DNA of 64,000 bases, taken from contig OZ242174.1 of the NCBI GenBank assembly GCA_965205685.1, positions 1,736,001 through 1,800,000 on the forward strand. The letters run 5' to 3'. This DNA comes from WTFY01 sp965205685. Lineage in GTDB: Bacteria > Pseudomonadota > Gammaproteobacteria > UBA4575. The position numbers and the translations under genes were made by a program. The notes under the pieces were generated by a model. It saw only the letters and a program-made list of their open reading frames with translations. It was not told the DNA's origin and ran no database searches. Positions 53,661 through 63,147 of this stretch are shown one piece after another (position 1 is the stretch's first letter; each line of letters opens with the position of its first letter).

Positions 53661-53703
53661 AGGGTATATTTCGTGATCCAAACTGGATGCCTACGAAAAG
53701 CTG

Positions 53704-55008
53704 ATGCACTACAGAGACGCTACCGCAGAAAACCTGGAAACCGCCTTGCGGGATACGCGCTCCAGGACCCTGGCCCTGATCGAGGGGCTGGACTCACAGC
53801 AACTCCTCGGACCCAGGCTTTCCACCACCAACCCCTTGTGCTGGGAAATTGCCCACACCGCGTATTTCCACGAACTCTGGGTGCTGCGCCACCTGGGTCA
53901 ACGACCGGAAATTCTTCCGGATTCAGACAGGCTGTTTGACTCCATCTCCATCCCGCACGAAACGCGGTGGGATCTGCCGCTACCCAGTATGGAAGACACA
54001 CTCCAGTACATGGATGAGGTACTGTCGGCAGAGGTTTCCCAACTGGACGAAATCAAGCTGGAAGATTTTGCAAAATACTTCTATCTGCTGGCCCTGTTCC
54101 ATGAAGACATGCATGGCGAGGCACTGACCTACACACGACAGACTCTCGCCTACCCCGCGCCGGCCTACATGCGCCATCAAGCATCTGCTGACTGCGGCAG
54201 TGTTCCTGAAAATGAAGATATCGAAGTTGCAGGCGGACCGTTCCTTCTGGGTGCGGAAAGAAACGGCGAGTTCACGTTTGACAATGAGAAATGGGCACAC
54301 AGGATCACGCTGGCCCCTTTTCGCATTGCCCGCTACGCAGTAAGCAACCAGGACTATGCCGAGTTTGTGGAGGCCGGTGGCTATACAACACGGGAATACT
54401 GGTGCGATGCGGGTTGGCAATGGCGCAAGGAACGGGGTCTTGAATGCCCGGTGTACTGGCGAAAGGATTCCGATCACACCTGGTACACCCGCCGGTTTGA
54501 CCAGTGGCATGCGCTGGAGTTGGCCCATCCCGTGGTCCATGTCAGCTGGTATGAAGCCCAAGCGTTCTGCAGGTGGGCTAACCGGCGCTTGCCGACCGAG
54601 GCGGAATGGGAATTCGCAGCTGCTTGCAACCCAGTGGATGTGACCGCCGGCATGCCCCGCAAGAAGAAATTTCCCTGGGGGGACGAGGCCTGTGCAGACT
54701 GTGCCAATCTGGACGCTAGGGATTCCGGCCCTGCTGGCGTCCACGCGCACCCCGAGGGTGACAGCGCACTGGGCTGCCGTCAGATGCTCGGCAATGTGTG
54801 GGAGTGGACGGATTCGACTTTCCAGCCCTATCCGGGCTTCTCGCCGGACTGCTACACGGAATATTCCCGACCGTTGTTCGGCCAGACCAAAGTGCTGCGG
54901 GGTGGCGCTTGGGCAACCCGCAGTCGCATGATCCACAACATATGGCGCAACTACTATGGTCCCGACCGCAATGATGTGTTTGCAGGATTCAGAACCTGTT
55001 CAAAATAA
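53704..55008 (+). CDS. senA: Selenoneine synthase SenA (EgtB-like)
   Basis: SenA is an EgtB-related non-haem iron enzyme that forms the carbon-selenium bond between hercynine and the SenB selenosugar. The 434-residue protein has an N-terminal DinB-like domain with AHTAYFHELW (about residues 58-67) and the iron motif FHEDMHGEAL (HxxxHxE, about 136-146), and a C-terminal formylglycine-generating-type domain (about 175-434) ending GGAWATRSRMIHNIWRNYYG...FAGFRTC. Location next to senB and selD separates it from ordinary EgtB or OvoA. No EgtD methyltransferase for hercynine is in the window. Confidence 0.88.
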   Translation: MHYRDATAENLETALRDTRSRTLALIEGLDSQQLLGPRLSTTNPLCWEIAHTAYFHELWVLRHLGQRPEILPDSDRLFDSISIPHETRWDLPLPSMEDTLQYMDEVLSAEVSQLDEIKLEDFAKYFYLLALFHEDMHGEALTYTRQTLAYPAPAYMRHQASADCGSVPENEDIEVAGGPFLLGAERNGEFTFDNEKWAHRITLAPFRIARYAVSNQDYAEFVEAGGYTTREYWCDAGWQWRKERGLECPVYWRKDSDHTWYTRRFDQWHALELAHPVVHVSWYEAQAFCRWANRRLPTEAEWEFAAACNPVDVTAGMPRKKKFPWGDEACADCANLDARDSGPAGVHAHPEGDSALGCRQMLGNVWEWTDSTFQPYPGFSPDCYTEYSRPLFGQTKVLRGGAWATRSRMIHNIWRNYYGPDRNDVFAGFRTCSK

Positions 55009-55074
55009 GAACGGCTTGCAGGACCGCAGGCGAGCACACGGCACGGTGATGCATTACAGGCGGCAGACACGCCC

Positions 55075-55881
55075 ATGAGTTGGTGGGGAAAGCTGGCTGG
55101 CGGTGGACTGGGATTTGCATTAGGCGGGCCGCTTGGTGCAATGATCGGTGCCATGCTCGGCCATCAGTTGGACAAATCCTCTGACAACAGGCAGGAGGGG
55201 TTCAGCTTCGACCAAGGTTCCCAGGAACGGACCCAGGCCGCCTTCTTTACCGCAACCTTTTCTGTCATGGGCCACATTGCCAAAGCGGATGGACAGGTTT
55301 CCCCGCAGGAAATCCAGCTGGCGGAACAGGTGATCTCTCAGATGCGGTTGAACAAATCGCAGCGCAAGATCGCCGTAGCCCTGTTCAATCAGGGCAAGGA
55401 GGACGAATTCATGCTCGACGAGGTCCTCGAGCAGTTCCGAAGGGAGTGCCATCGCAAAACCACGCTGATCCAGATGTTCATCGAGATTCAGCTGCAAGCC
55501 GCTTATGCGGACGGCATCAAGGACCCGGCCGAGGAGCAGGTGCTGCGCCACATATGCAGCGTGCTGGGCTATCCACATGCGTGGCTCGAGCAACTGGAAT
55601 CGATCACCTTTGGCCAGCAGCACAGCGATCGGCACGGCAACCGCTCCGCCTTCGTATCGGCTGAGGAGATCGAAAATGCCTACAGGGTTCTCGGCGTTGA
55701 CCCGCAGTCCTCCGAGGCCGACGTCAAGAGAGCCTACCGCAGGCTGATGAGCCAGCATCATCCCGACAAGCTGATTTCTAAGGGCCTGCCCGAAGAGATG
55801 ATCGATATCGCTACAGAGAAAACCCAAGAGATTCGCAAGGCCTACGACATGATCAAGGAGCAACGCAAGAAACTGCACTGA
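55075..55881 (+). CDS. djlA: DjlA-type membrane-anchored DnaJ co-chaperone
   Basis: DjlA stimulates DnaK and influences envelope stress signalling. The 268-residue product has a short glycine-rich transmembrane segment (7-28), a TerB-like helical domain (about 50-175) and a C-terminal J domain with the HPD motif near residue 228 (QHHPDKL). The order matches E. coli DjlA. Confidence 0.93.
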   Translation: MSWWGKLAGGGLGFALGGPLGAMIGAMLGHQLDKSSDNRQEGFSFDQGSQERTQAAFFTATFSVMGHIAKADGQVSPQEIQLAEQVISQMRLNKSQRKIAVALFNQGKEDEFMLDEVLEQFRRECHRKTTLIQMFIEIQLQAAYADGIKDPAEEQVLRHICSVLGYPHAWLEQLESITFGQQHSDRHGNRSAFVSAEEIENAYRVLGVDPQSSEADVKRAYRRLMSQHHPDKLISKGLPEEMIDIATEKTQEIRKAYDMIKEQRKKLH

Positions 55882-55966
55882 CCCCAGCTCCGGGGCCAAT
55901 TGCAGCACACCCGCCTTTGCGTGCTAACATGGCCGCCCTACAAGCCAATCATACCCGATACAAATC

Positions 55967-56932
55967 ATGACAAAACCTTATCCCGTCCTGGCATGGATGG
56001 TGGTTTTTGTGCTGGGGGCGGGCCTCGCCGTTTTGGCAGCCAACGACCCGATAATCTTTGCATTCAAGACCAATCCATGGTTCAACTCCCTGATCGTTCT
56101 CGTCCTGCTGATCGGCCTGGGCTACAACTTTTTGCAGGTAGCCAGCCTGATCAAGGAAATTGAATGGATTGAACGTTTCCGCAGTGCCAAAAAGGTCGAC
56201 CTGTCCGGCAGGGTGACCCCCTTGCTGGTGCCCATGGCACACATGCTGGCCCAGAAGACCAGTGATCGCCTGGCCTTGTCCACCCTATCTATGCGTTCCC
56301 TGCTGGACAGCATTACCAGCCGTCTTGAGGAATCCCGGGATATATCACGCTACCTGATCGGTCTGCTGATTTTTTTAGGCCTGCTCGGTACATTCTGGGG
56401 ATTGTTGACCACCGTCAGCTCGGCAGGCGATGTCATCAAGAACATGTCCGCGGACGGGGAGAACAGCTTGCTGTTATTCGATAACCTGAAGCTCGGTTTG
56501 CAGCAACCCCTGTCCGGAATGGGCATCGCCTTCAGTTCGTCTTTTTTCGGGCTGGCCGGCTCGCTGGTGCTGGGCTTCACGGACCTGCAAACCAGCCATG
56601 CACAAAGGCGGTTTTTCAATGAACTGGAGGAATGGCTCTCCGGGGTCACGCGGCTGTCAACCGGTACACTGGTCGATGATTCAAGCGTTCCGGCCTACGT
56701 GCAGGCCCTGCTAGAAAAAACTGCAGATGGCATCGAGAATCTGGAGCGGGCCTTGAGTGGCCAGGCGGATGAACGCTCCCGGCTCGATGACAACCTGCTT
56801 GAACTCACACGGCAACTGGCGGAATTAAGTGAATACCTGAAACGCAACCAGCAGCCGCTGTCGGATGACCTGCGCAATGAACTTCGGATACTGACCCGGA
56901 CCATCGCGACCTCACTGGAACAGCGAAAATAA
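55967..56932 (+). CDS. MotA/TolQ/ExbB-like membrane protein
   Basis: The 321-residue protein has membrane helices near residues 10-25, 40-58, 128-148 and 180-205 in a MotA/TolQ/ExbB-like arrangement, with the conserved LGLLGTFWGLLTTV at 137-150 and GMGIAFSSSFFGL near 188. The C-terminal 90 residues are helical and charged, probably coiled-coil. It is followed after ten bases by an OmpA/MotB-like gene. Such pairs are common in Proteobacteria outside flagellar clusters, and their function is not known to me; a proton-driven envelope motor is the general expectation. Confidence 0.8.
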   Translation: MTKPYPVLAWMVVFVLGAGLAVLAANDPIIFAFKTNPWFNSLIVLVLLIGLGYNFLQVASLIKEIEWIERFRSAKKVDLSGRVTPLLVPMAHMLAQKTSDRLALSTLSMRSLLDSITSRLEESRDISRYLIGLLIFLGLLGTFWGLLTTVSSAGDVIKNMSADGENSLLLFDNLKLGLQQPLSGMGIAFSSSFFGLAGSLVLGFTDLQTSHAQRRFFNELEEWLSGVTRLSTGTLVDDSSVPAYVQALLEKTADGIENLERALSGQADERSRLDDNLLELTRQLAELSEYLKRNQQPLSDDLRNELRILTRTIATSLEQRK

Positions 56933-56942
56933 CCCAGACCAC

Positions 56943-57977
56943 GTGCAGTTCTCCCACACACACCGTCGCAGTATCAATATCTGGCCTGGCTTTGTAGACG
57001 CGCTGTCTGCCTTGCTGATTGTGATCGTATTCCTGTTGCTGATCTTCATGATTGGCCAGTTCTTCCTGAGTACGGCACTGACGAGCAAGGAACGGACCAT
57101 TACCGAGCTGGACCAGGTCACCGCACAACTGGCTGAGCTACTGGCCACGGAAAAATCGAACACTGCTGATCTGAGACGGCAACTGGACACTGCCGCCGCA
57201 CAGTTATCGGACCAGTCCGATAAGCTTGCAACCCTGCAGGCGGATGCAGAACTATTGATGGATTTACGCCGGCAACTTGAACAGGAGATTGCCGCGCTTT
57301 CCGGCGAACTCCAGGCCAGCCGGGAAAGCCTGAAAACAGAGAAGCAGCTCTCCTCACGCTCCCTGGCGCAGATCGAATTGATCAACCGTCAGATCAAGAG
57401 GTTGCGTGACCAGCTGGGAGCGATAGGCCAGACCCTGGGCGTTGAAATGGCAGCCGGTGATGAAGACCTGGAGGCGTTTACCCGCAATATCAACCAGTCC
57501 CTGCTGCAGATGGTCCAGACGCTGGCACACTACCGTTCCGACTTTTTTGGCCGCCTGAGGGAAGTACTGGGAGGTCATCCGAATATCCAGGTTGTCGGGG
57601 ACCGCTTCATCCTGCAGTCCGAGCTTTTGTTCGACACCGCTTCGGCCACCCTGGGTGCACGGGGCCAGCGACAGGTGGAAGTGCTGGCCCGGATCATCAA
57701 CGCCATGAGCACGGAAATACCCGAGGATATCGATTGGGTGATCCGCATCGACGGCCACACCGACCGAAGACAAATCAACACCCCGGAATTCCCTTCCAAC
57801 TGGGAGCTTTCTACAGCCAGGGCATTGGCTATTGTGCAGTTCATGATCGCGCAGGGGGTCGCACCGGAACGTCTTGCGGCAACCGGTTTTGGAGAGTTCC
57901 ATCCACTGGACCCGGCTTCAAGTCCACAGGCCTATGCCAGAAACAGAAGGATAGAAATCAAACTGACCGCCAGATAG
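56943..57977 (+). CDS. MotB/OmpA-like peptidoglycan-binding protein
   Basis: The 344-residue protein starts at GTG and has one N-terminal helix (about 16-40) preceded by FVDALSALL, whose Asp aligns with the proton-binding Asp of MotB. A long coiled coil (50-170) rich in Glu, Gln and Leu leads to an OmpA-type domain (about 215-344) with IDGHTDRRQI and NRRIEIKL, which binds peptidoglycan. It presumably forms a stator-like complex with the upstream MotA-like protein. It converges on the RND permease gene. Confidence 0.85.
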   Translation: MQFSHTHRRSINIWPGFVDALSALLIVIVFLLLIFMIGQFFLSTALTSKERTITELDQVTAQLAELLATEKSNTADLRRQLDTAAAQLSDQSDKLATLQADAELLMDLRRQLEQEIAALSGELQASRESLKTEKQLSSRSLAQIELINRQIKRLRDQLGAIGQTLGVEMAAGDEDLEAFTRNINQSLLQMVQTLAHYRSDFFGRLREVLGGHPNIQVVGDRFILQSELLFDTASATLGARGQRQVEVLARIINAMSTEIPEDIDWVIRIDGHTDRRQINTPEFPSNWELSTARALAIVQFMIAQGVAPERLAATGFGEFHPLDPASSPQAYARNRRIEIKLTAR

Positions 57978-58005
57978 CAGCGGCTGAAAAAGTGCAGGAA
58001 TGCCC

Positions 58006-61000
58006 TCAGACCGGCGTGATTTCAGCATCACGCCCGGCAGGAGATGCGGCCCTGCCAAGCTGCAGGATGCTGGGCAGCAGGATCAGCGTGAACACGGTGC
58101 TGACCGCCATCCCGCCGACGATGACCCCGGCGAATCCCTTGTAGAGCTCAGAGCCCGAACCCGGGATGACCAGCAGGGGCAGCATCCCGAAAATGCTGGT
58201 CAGCGTGCTCATGAAGATGGGTCGCAGGCGCACTCGTACGGATTCACGCACCGCGTCAGGGCGCGGCAGGCCCCGACGCTCTGCGGCACGGGCCTGGTGG
58301 ACCAACAGGATCGCGTTGTTAACGACCAGGCCCAGCAGGACGATGAAGCCAAGCATGGTCAGCAGGTCTGCGGGAAGATTCAGCAGCCGCAACATGAGGA
58401 CCCCGCCCACGGTGGCAAGCGGCAGGACCAGAATAACCAGGATCCCGTCGACGAAAGATCGAAACAGCGCGCTGATCAGCAAGTAAAGGATGATCACGGC
58501 CAGCACGAAGCTGCTTGAAAAGCCCTGAATTGCCTTTTTCAGATTGTCGGCGGACCCGCTCAGGCGAATCGCTCCACCCTCGGGCAGTTCCCGTTCTATG
58601 ACCGGTATGATTTCCTGGTGGATCTTTTCGAGCACCACTTCGAGGGGAACCCCGGGTGGCGGGCGCAATTCCAGGGTCACGGTACGTCGTCGGTCGAGAC
58701 GGCGAATGAGGTCCGGGCCCGCGGTGCGCGTGATCTCGACCAGCTCACTGACTGGCAGAACACCGCCCTCGGGCGTATACAACGGGATGGCGGCCAGTTC
58801 TTCCGGCGTATCCCATGGCTGGACTCTGGCAACCACATCCAGTTTTTCATCGCCGTCGAAATATTCGCCGACAAACAGACCCTGGCCCAAAAAGCGCGTC
58901 AGCAAGGCCATGGTCCCGCGTCCCCAACCGACCTCGACCAAGCGGCTCTCCCTGGGCGCCATCTGCAGCTCGGGCTCTGCCAGCTGCAGCCCGGGCTTCG
59001 GGTTGGCCCGTATTCCGGGAAACACCGTGGGGATTTTGAAAAAGCCCATCCGGGCGGCATGCAGCAGGCTTTCAATGTCATTTCCCTGGATATTGATATC
59101 AACAGCGGTTCTTCCGCCAACACCACTGAACAAGGACGCTTTCTGCACAATGGCAAAGGTGTCGGGAAAACCGCTGATCGTGCCTTGCACGACCTTCATG
59201 ACCTTGTCAATTTCATCCTTGTGCGGATTTTGTGCCCGCGCACCGAGGAACATTGCACCGGGCCTGGCGACAAAGAAGTAGTGTTTGATTTGCGGTGACC
59301 TTGTGCCGTCGATATACGGCTGCAGGCGCTGGGCGATTACTTCCCCCATTTCCTTCTCAACGTGATCGATGTTGACTCCCGGAGGAGGGATCACGATGCC
59401 AAACACCAGGTTTCGATTTCCTTCCGGCAAATAGTTCAGCTTGGGGAAAGCCAGGTAGGTAACCGTGACCGCTGTCCCGATCAGGCCGAGGATCCATATC
59501 CAGCGCATCTTCGGCGTGCTGGTGAGGCTCATGATCATCGAAGTGGACCGATCCAGCCAAGATTCCGGTCTGTCAGCAAGCTGCAATCGCGACGTGAACT
59601 CATGGGCAGCCACGGGAATGACAAGGCTGGCCACGAGCAATGATGTCACGGTAGCCACTGAAATCACGATGGCAAGATCTGAGAACAGCTGGCCACTTTG
59701 ATCCTTCAGAAAAATGATCGGCAGAAAAATGGCGACCGTTGTCACTGCAGAGGCAAACAAGGCCGGCCACACCTGCCAGGTACCTGTAATCGCGGCTTCT
59801 TTTGAGGGCATGCCTTGCTCGCGCATGCGTACAATATTCTCCAGTACGATGATCGCAGCATCCATCACCATGCCGACCGCAAATGCCATCCCCGCCAGGG
59901 AAACGACGTTGATGGTGCGGCCTGTCATGTTCATCATCACCAAGGCCATAAACAGACACAGGGGTATCGCTAAAGTGACCACCAGCGTTGGCCGCAGCCT
60001 TCTCAGAAACCACCATAAAATGGCTATTGCCAACAACACTCCCAGGCTCAGGCTGTTGCGCAACAACTCGATCGCGCTGTTGATATATTGAGTCTCGTCG
60101 TAGACCTGTTCTATGTTCAGGCCTGCCCGTTTAAGAGGCCCCTGCTCGATCTCCAGGACCACTTCCCGGATCCGGTTCATGGTCTGCAACACGTTGACAC
60201 CGGACTCCCGGTAGGCATTGACCGCGATCGACTGTCCGCCCTTGGTAATCACGAAGTTGTTGCGGTCGACGGTGGCCAGTTCAACCCGGGCGATATCCCG
60301 CAATACGATGGCCCTGCCATCTCTCCACTCCAGAATCAGTTCATTGAGTTGCTGTACGTCCAGCGAACCTGCATAACGCAATGTGTAGCGCCGCTTGCCG
60401 ACGCTTGCGGTGCCACCGGAGATGTCCTCATTGCCGTTGACCAGGGCGGCAGCTTTGGTCAGGTCGATACCCAGTCCTGCTGCCTTGTAGGGATCGACGG
60501 TAATCCTGACTTCATGCTCATTCCCGCCACGAACCTCGGATAGCGCGACTCCGGTGATGCGCTCAAGGCGTGTCTGTACGACGTCCTCGACAAAATCCCG
60601 GTAGGTTTCTATGGGCCGGGGATTGCCTTCGTCAGTCCGGATGATGAACCAGGCAATCGGTCGCCCCCGGCCACCGGCCGTGCTGAGCACGGGTTCATCT
60701 GCATCTTCGGGATAGCTTGGAACACGGTTCAGCCGGTTGATCACATCGATCAGTGCCCGGTTCAAGTCATGTTCCACCTCAAAGGAAAGCGTGATCTTGC
60801 CTCTGCCGGTGCTTGCTTCTGAAAGCAGTTCCGTCATGCCCGTAAGGCCGCGCAGCTGCTTTTCCTGTGGCTCGATGATCTCGGACTCGACCTCTTCTGG
60901 GGCTGCCGCCCGCCAGGCGGTCGAGATCACGATCTCGGGCTGCTCCACAGCCGGAGTCAGCTGGATGGGAAGTTGGGTCAGGGTCACCGACCCAAACAAG

Positions 61001-61065
61001 ATAACCAACAGGCAGCCGACCAAGGTTGCAGTGGGATTGCCCAGTGCAAGTTTGATTGGGTTCAT
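58006..61065 (-). CDS. RND-family efflux permease
   Basis: The 1019-residue inner-membrane pump has twelve predicted helices and two large periplasmic loops. In helix 4 the usual Asp-Asp pair reads MDAAIIVLEN, with one Asp, as in heavy-metal-type pumps such as CusA, although the rest fits the HAE-like hydrophobe exporters. The permease start overlaps the adaptor stop by four bases. Outer-membrane channel not seen nearby, so it may use a shared TolC-like protein. Substrate not predictable. Confidence 0.88.
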   Translation of the reverse strand: MNPIKLALGNPTATLVGCLLVILFGSVTLTQLPIQLTPAVEQPEIVISTAWRAAAPEEVESEIIEPQEKQLRGLTGMTELLSEASTGRGKITLSFEVEHDLNRALIDVINRLNRVPSYPEDADEPVLSTAGGRGRPIAWFIIRTDEGNPRPIETYRDFVEDVVQTRLERITGVALSEVRGGNEHEVRITVDPYKAAGLGIDLTKAAALVNGNEDISGGTASVGKRRYTLRYAGSLDVQQLNELILEWRDGRAIVLRDIARVELATVDRNNFVITKGGQSIAVNAYRESGVNVLQTMNRIREVVLEIEQGPLKRAGLNIEQVYDETQYINSAIELLRNSLSLGVLLAIAILWWFLRRLRPTLVVTLAIPLCLFMALVMMNMTGRTINVVSLAGMAFAVGMVMDAAIIVLENIVRMREQGMPSKEAAITGTWQVWPALFASAVTTVAIFLPIIFLKDQSGQLFSDLAIVISVATVTSLLVASLVIPVAAHEFTSRLQLADRPESWLDRSTSMIMSLTSTPKMRWIWILGLIGTAVTVTYLAFPKLNYLPEGNRNLVFGIVIPPPGVNIDHVEKEMGEVIAQRLQPYIDGTRSPQIKHYFFVARPGAMFLGARAQNPHKDEIDKVMKVVQGTISGFPDTFAIVQKASLFSGVGGRTAVDINIQGNDIESLLHAARMGFFKIPTVFPGIRANPKPGLQLAEPELQMAPRESRLVEVGWGRGTMALLTRFLGQGLFVGEYFDGDEKLDVVARVQPWDTPEELAAIPLYTPEGGVLPVSELVEITRTAGPDLIRRLDRRRTVTLELRPPPGVPLEVVLEKIHQEIIPVIERELPEGGAIRLSGSADNLKKAIQGFSSSFVLAVIILYLLISALFRSFVDGILVILVLPLATVGGVLMLRLLNLPADLLTMLGFIVLLGLVVNNAILLVHQARAAERRGLPRPDAVRESVRVRLRPIFMSTLTSIFGMLPLLVIPGSGSELYKGFAGVIVGGMAVSTVFTLILLPSILQLGRAASPAGRDAEITPV

Positions 61066-62117
61066 GGATCCGCCAATAGCGGTCGCACCTTGACTACCAT
61101 CCCGGGCTGGAGGTTCTCACCACCGCGTGTGATGACCCGGTCACTTTCCCGGATTCCGCCAATCACTTCGATGCTGTCCGACTCGGCAATCCCGGTTTGC
61201 ACAGCGACCCTCTCCGCTACCGATTGATCATTCACGCGAAACACATACACCCCCTCCCTGCGCAGCACCAGTGCATCGCGCGACACCAGCACCACTTCCC
61301 TGGGGTGTGCAGTCGGGATTGCGACGCGCAGCAGGGTGCCCGCACTCAGGGATGCATCCGAGATGGAAACACGCAACTCATACAGCCGGGACAGGTCACC
61401 ACCGATCGGCACCAGGGTGCGCACCCGGCCCGTGCCATTGAGTTTTCCATGGTGGTAGGTCAAAGGCGTGCCGACTGTCACAAAGGGCAGTGCGCTGGAT
61501 GGGATGTGCGTTTGAATCTCAAGGTTCTCGCTGCTGACCAGCCGCACGATGGCCTCCCCCTTGTCAGCCCACTCACCGGCCTGCAGGCGTCGCTCGGATA
61601 CGATGCCGCCAAACGGAGCGATGATTCGCGTGCGCCGCAAATGCTCTTCGGCCTGGACAAGGCGGGCTTCAGCGGAGAGGATGTTGCTGCGCGCTACCGA
61701 TTGATCCCTGCGGGCGGCATCCACCTGGCTCATTGCAATGTTGTTGTCCGCCAGGAGTTTGCTGAACCGTTCCACCTGGCGAGTGTGGTACTCGTACTTG
61801 GCCTTTTCGCTCTGGATGATGGATTGCTCTTCGATCAGTTGCTGGCTGATGAAGACGTCATCCAGTTTTGCCACCGTTTCACCCTTTTGAAAGCGGCTGC
61901 CGACATCGGCAACCCACGTCAGGTGCCCGGGGACCTCGCCCGCCAGATAGGCATCATCCCGACTGATGAGTGTGCCGCTGTACAGGACGGTGGGCGAGAC
62001 ACTTTTTTTCACTGCCGGCTCAGTGACAACAAACACAGGAGGCCGTTCCATCATCTCCTGTGCATGACCCGTCACCGCATAGAGGGCCAAGGCAATGTGT
62101 ACAAGCAATATTCTCAT
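61062..62117 (-). CDS. RND efflux periplasmic adaptor (membrane fusion protein)
   Basis: The 351-residue protein has a Sec signal (to about residue 19) without lipobox, a biotinyl-lipoyl-like hairpin start (YLAGEVPGHLTWVADVGSRFQKGE), a coiled coil about 95-160 and beta-barrel domains, the layout of AcrA/HlyD-type adaptors. It overlaps the permease gene at ATGA and would bridge the pump to an outer-membrane channel. Confidence 0.9.
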   Translation of the reverse strand: MRILLVHIALALYAVTGHAQEMMERPPVFVVTEPAVKKSVSPTVLYSGTLISRDDAYLAGEVPGHLTWVADVGSRFQKGETVAKLDDVFISQQLIEEQSIIQSEKAKYEYHTRQVERFSKLLADNNIAMSQVDAARRDQSVARSNILSAEARLVQAEEHLRRTRIIAPFGGIVSERRLQAGEWADKGEAIVRLVSSENLEIQTHIPSSALPFVTVGTPLTYHHGKLNGTGRVRTLVPIGGDLSRLYELRVSISDASLSAGTLLRVAIPTAHPREVVLVSRDALVLRREGVYVFRVNDQSVAERVAVQTGIAESDSIEVIGGIRESDRVITRGGENLQPGMVVKVRPLLADP

Positions 62118-62158
62118 ATCCGTATGTGAGGCAGGTTACAGCAGGTACATTACGGTCG

Positions 62159-63118
62159 CTAGCTCAGCGAACCGCCACAACTGCTCCCCTGTCCAGCAGT
62201 ACAGCCATAGCAGTGATCCGCCACGGCAATCTCGCTGCCCTCCAGATCGACACTCATCAGCTCGGACAAATGCGTGCGCACCTTGTTGCGATACGGCAGC
62301 GGCAAGCCGAGCATCTGGTTGAAGTCACAGTCATACACGTAGCCACGCCAGTCCACGCTGATCAGGGAACGGCACATCACCGCCTGCAGGTTTTTTTCAC
62401 AATAGGAATCCCTCAGCAACTGCATGTATTCGTCAAATTTTCCCTGGCTCACCAGCATGCTGCCAAACCGCTTGATCGGCATGTTGGTGATGGTGAACAG
62501 GTGATCGAACCTGACCCCGTACTTGAGCAGGAATTCATGATAGTCTCTTTCCAGGCCTTCCTGCGACGGTGGCAAATCCGGTCCCTGCGGATTGTAGACC
62601 AGCGTAAGATTCAGGCGGGCATCACCGGTTCCATAGCCGAGCGCATTCAACCGTAGCAATGCCCGTATGCTCTTCTGAAACACTCCCTTGCCGCGCTGGC
62701 GGTCGACATTTTCTTCAAGATAGCATGGCAGGGATGCCACGATCTCAACGTGCTGCTCTGCCAGGAATTGTGCAAGTGATTCCTGCCCGGGTTCCTCAAG
62801 TATCGTCAGGTTGCAGCGATCGATCACACGCTCGACTTGCCCGCGGGCCCGTTCGACCAGGCTTCTGAACTGCGGGTGCAGTTCCGGAGCCCCGCCGGTG
62901 ATATCCAGCACCTGGACATCACGTGCCTGCAGATAGCCCAGCACGGTGTCGATCGTATCCGGAGACATCATCTCCTTGCGGTTCGGACCCGCATTGACAT
63001 GGCAATGCACACAGGTCTGGTTGCAGCGGTAGCCCAGGTTGATCTGCAGGGTCTCAAGCCGGACCCGATGAATCTCGGGGAAGTCGGACTGTTTCAGCAA
63101 ATGCAGGGTTTCATGCAT
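62159..63118 (-). CDS. arsS: Radical SAM protein, ArsS-like (arsenosugar biosynthesis)
   Basis: The 319-residue protein has the radical SAM cluster motif CNQTCVHC with Cys32, 36 and 39, the SAM-binding GGAPEL near residue 76, and a C-terminal Cys-rich domain ending CYGCTAGQGSSCGG. This matches the rSAM/Cys-rich family in which ArsS makes the first step to arsenosugars by joining an adenosyl group to dimethylarsenate. Some relatives have selenocysteine near the C-terminus; here it is Cys. No ArsM is in the window. An adjoining flavin disulfide reductase is a common neighbour. Confidence 0.85.
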   Translation of the reverse strand: MHETLHLLKQSDFPEIHRVRLETLQINLGYRCNQTCVHCHVNAGPNRKEMMSPDTIDTVLGYLQARDVQVLDITGGAPELHPQFRSLVERARGQVERVIDRCNLTILEEPGQESLAQFLAEQHVEIVASLPCYLEENVDRQRGKGVFQKSIRALLRLNALGYGTGDARLNLTLVYNPQGPDLPPSQEGLERDYHEFLLKYGVRFDHLFTITNMPIKRFGSMLVSQGKFDEYMQLLRDSYCEKNLQAVMCRSLISVDWRGYVYDCDFNQMLGLPLPYRNKVRTHLSELMSVDLEGSEIAVADHCYGCTAGQGSSCGGSLS

Positions 63119-63147
63119 ATCCAGGGTGCTCCCAAATCAGGGCGGCA

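Noticed and set aside
53704..55008. EgtB or OvoA (ergothioneine or ovothiol synthase)
   Set aside because: The fold is the same, but neighbours SenB and SelD point to selenoneine, and there is no C-terminal methyltransferase domain as in OvoA. EgtB cannot be ruled out from sequence alone.
55967..57977. Zorya-type (ZorAB) antiphage system
   Set aside because: A MotA-like and an OmpA/MotB-like gene are adjacent as in ZorA/ZorB, but no ZorC, ZorD or ZorE gene follows; the next genes are an RND efflux pair on the other strand and djlA lies upstream. The pair is better described as a general envelope motor-like pair.
61197..62129. 310-codon open frame opposite the efflux adaptor gene
   Set aside because: Antisense shadow; the minus-strand frame matches a known adaptor family along its whole length.
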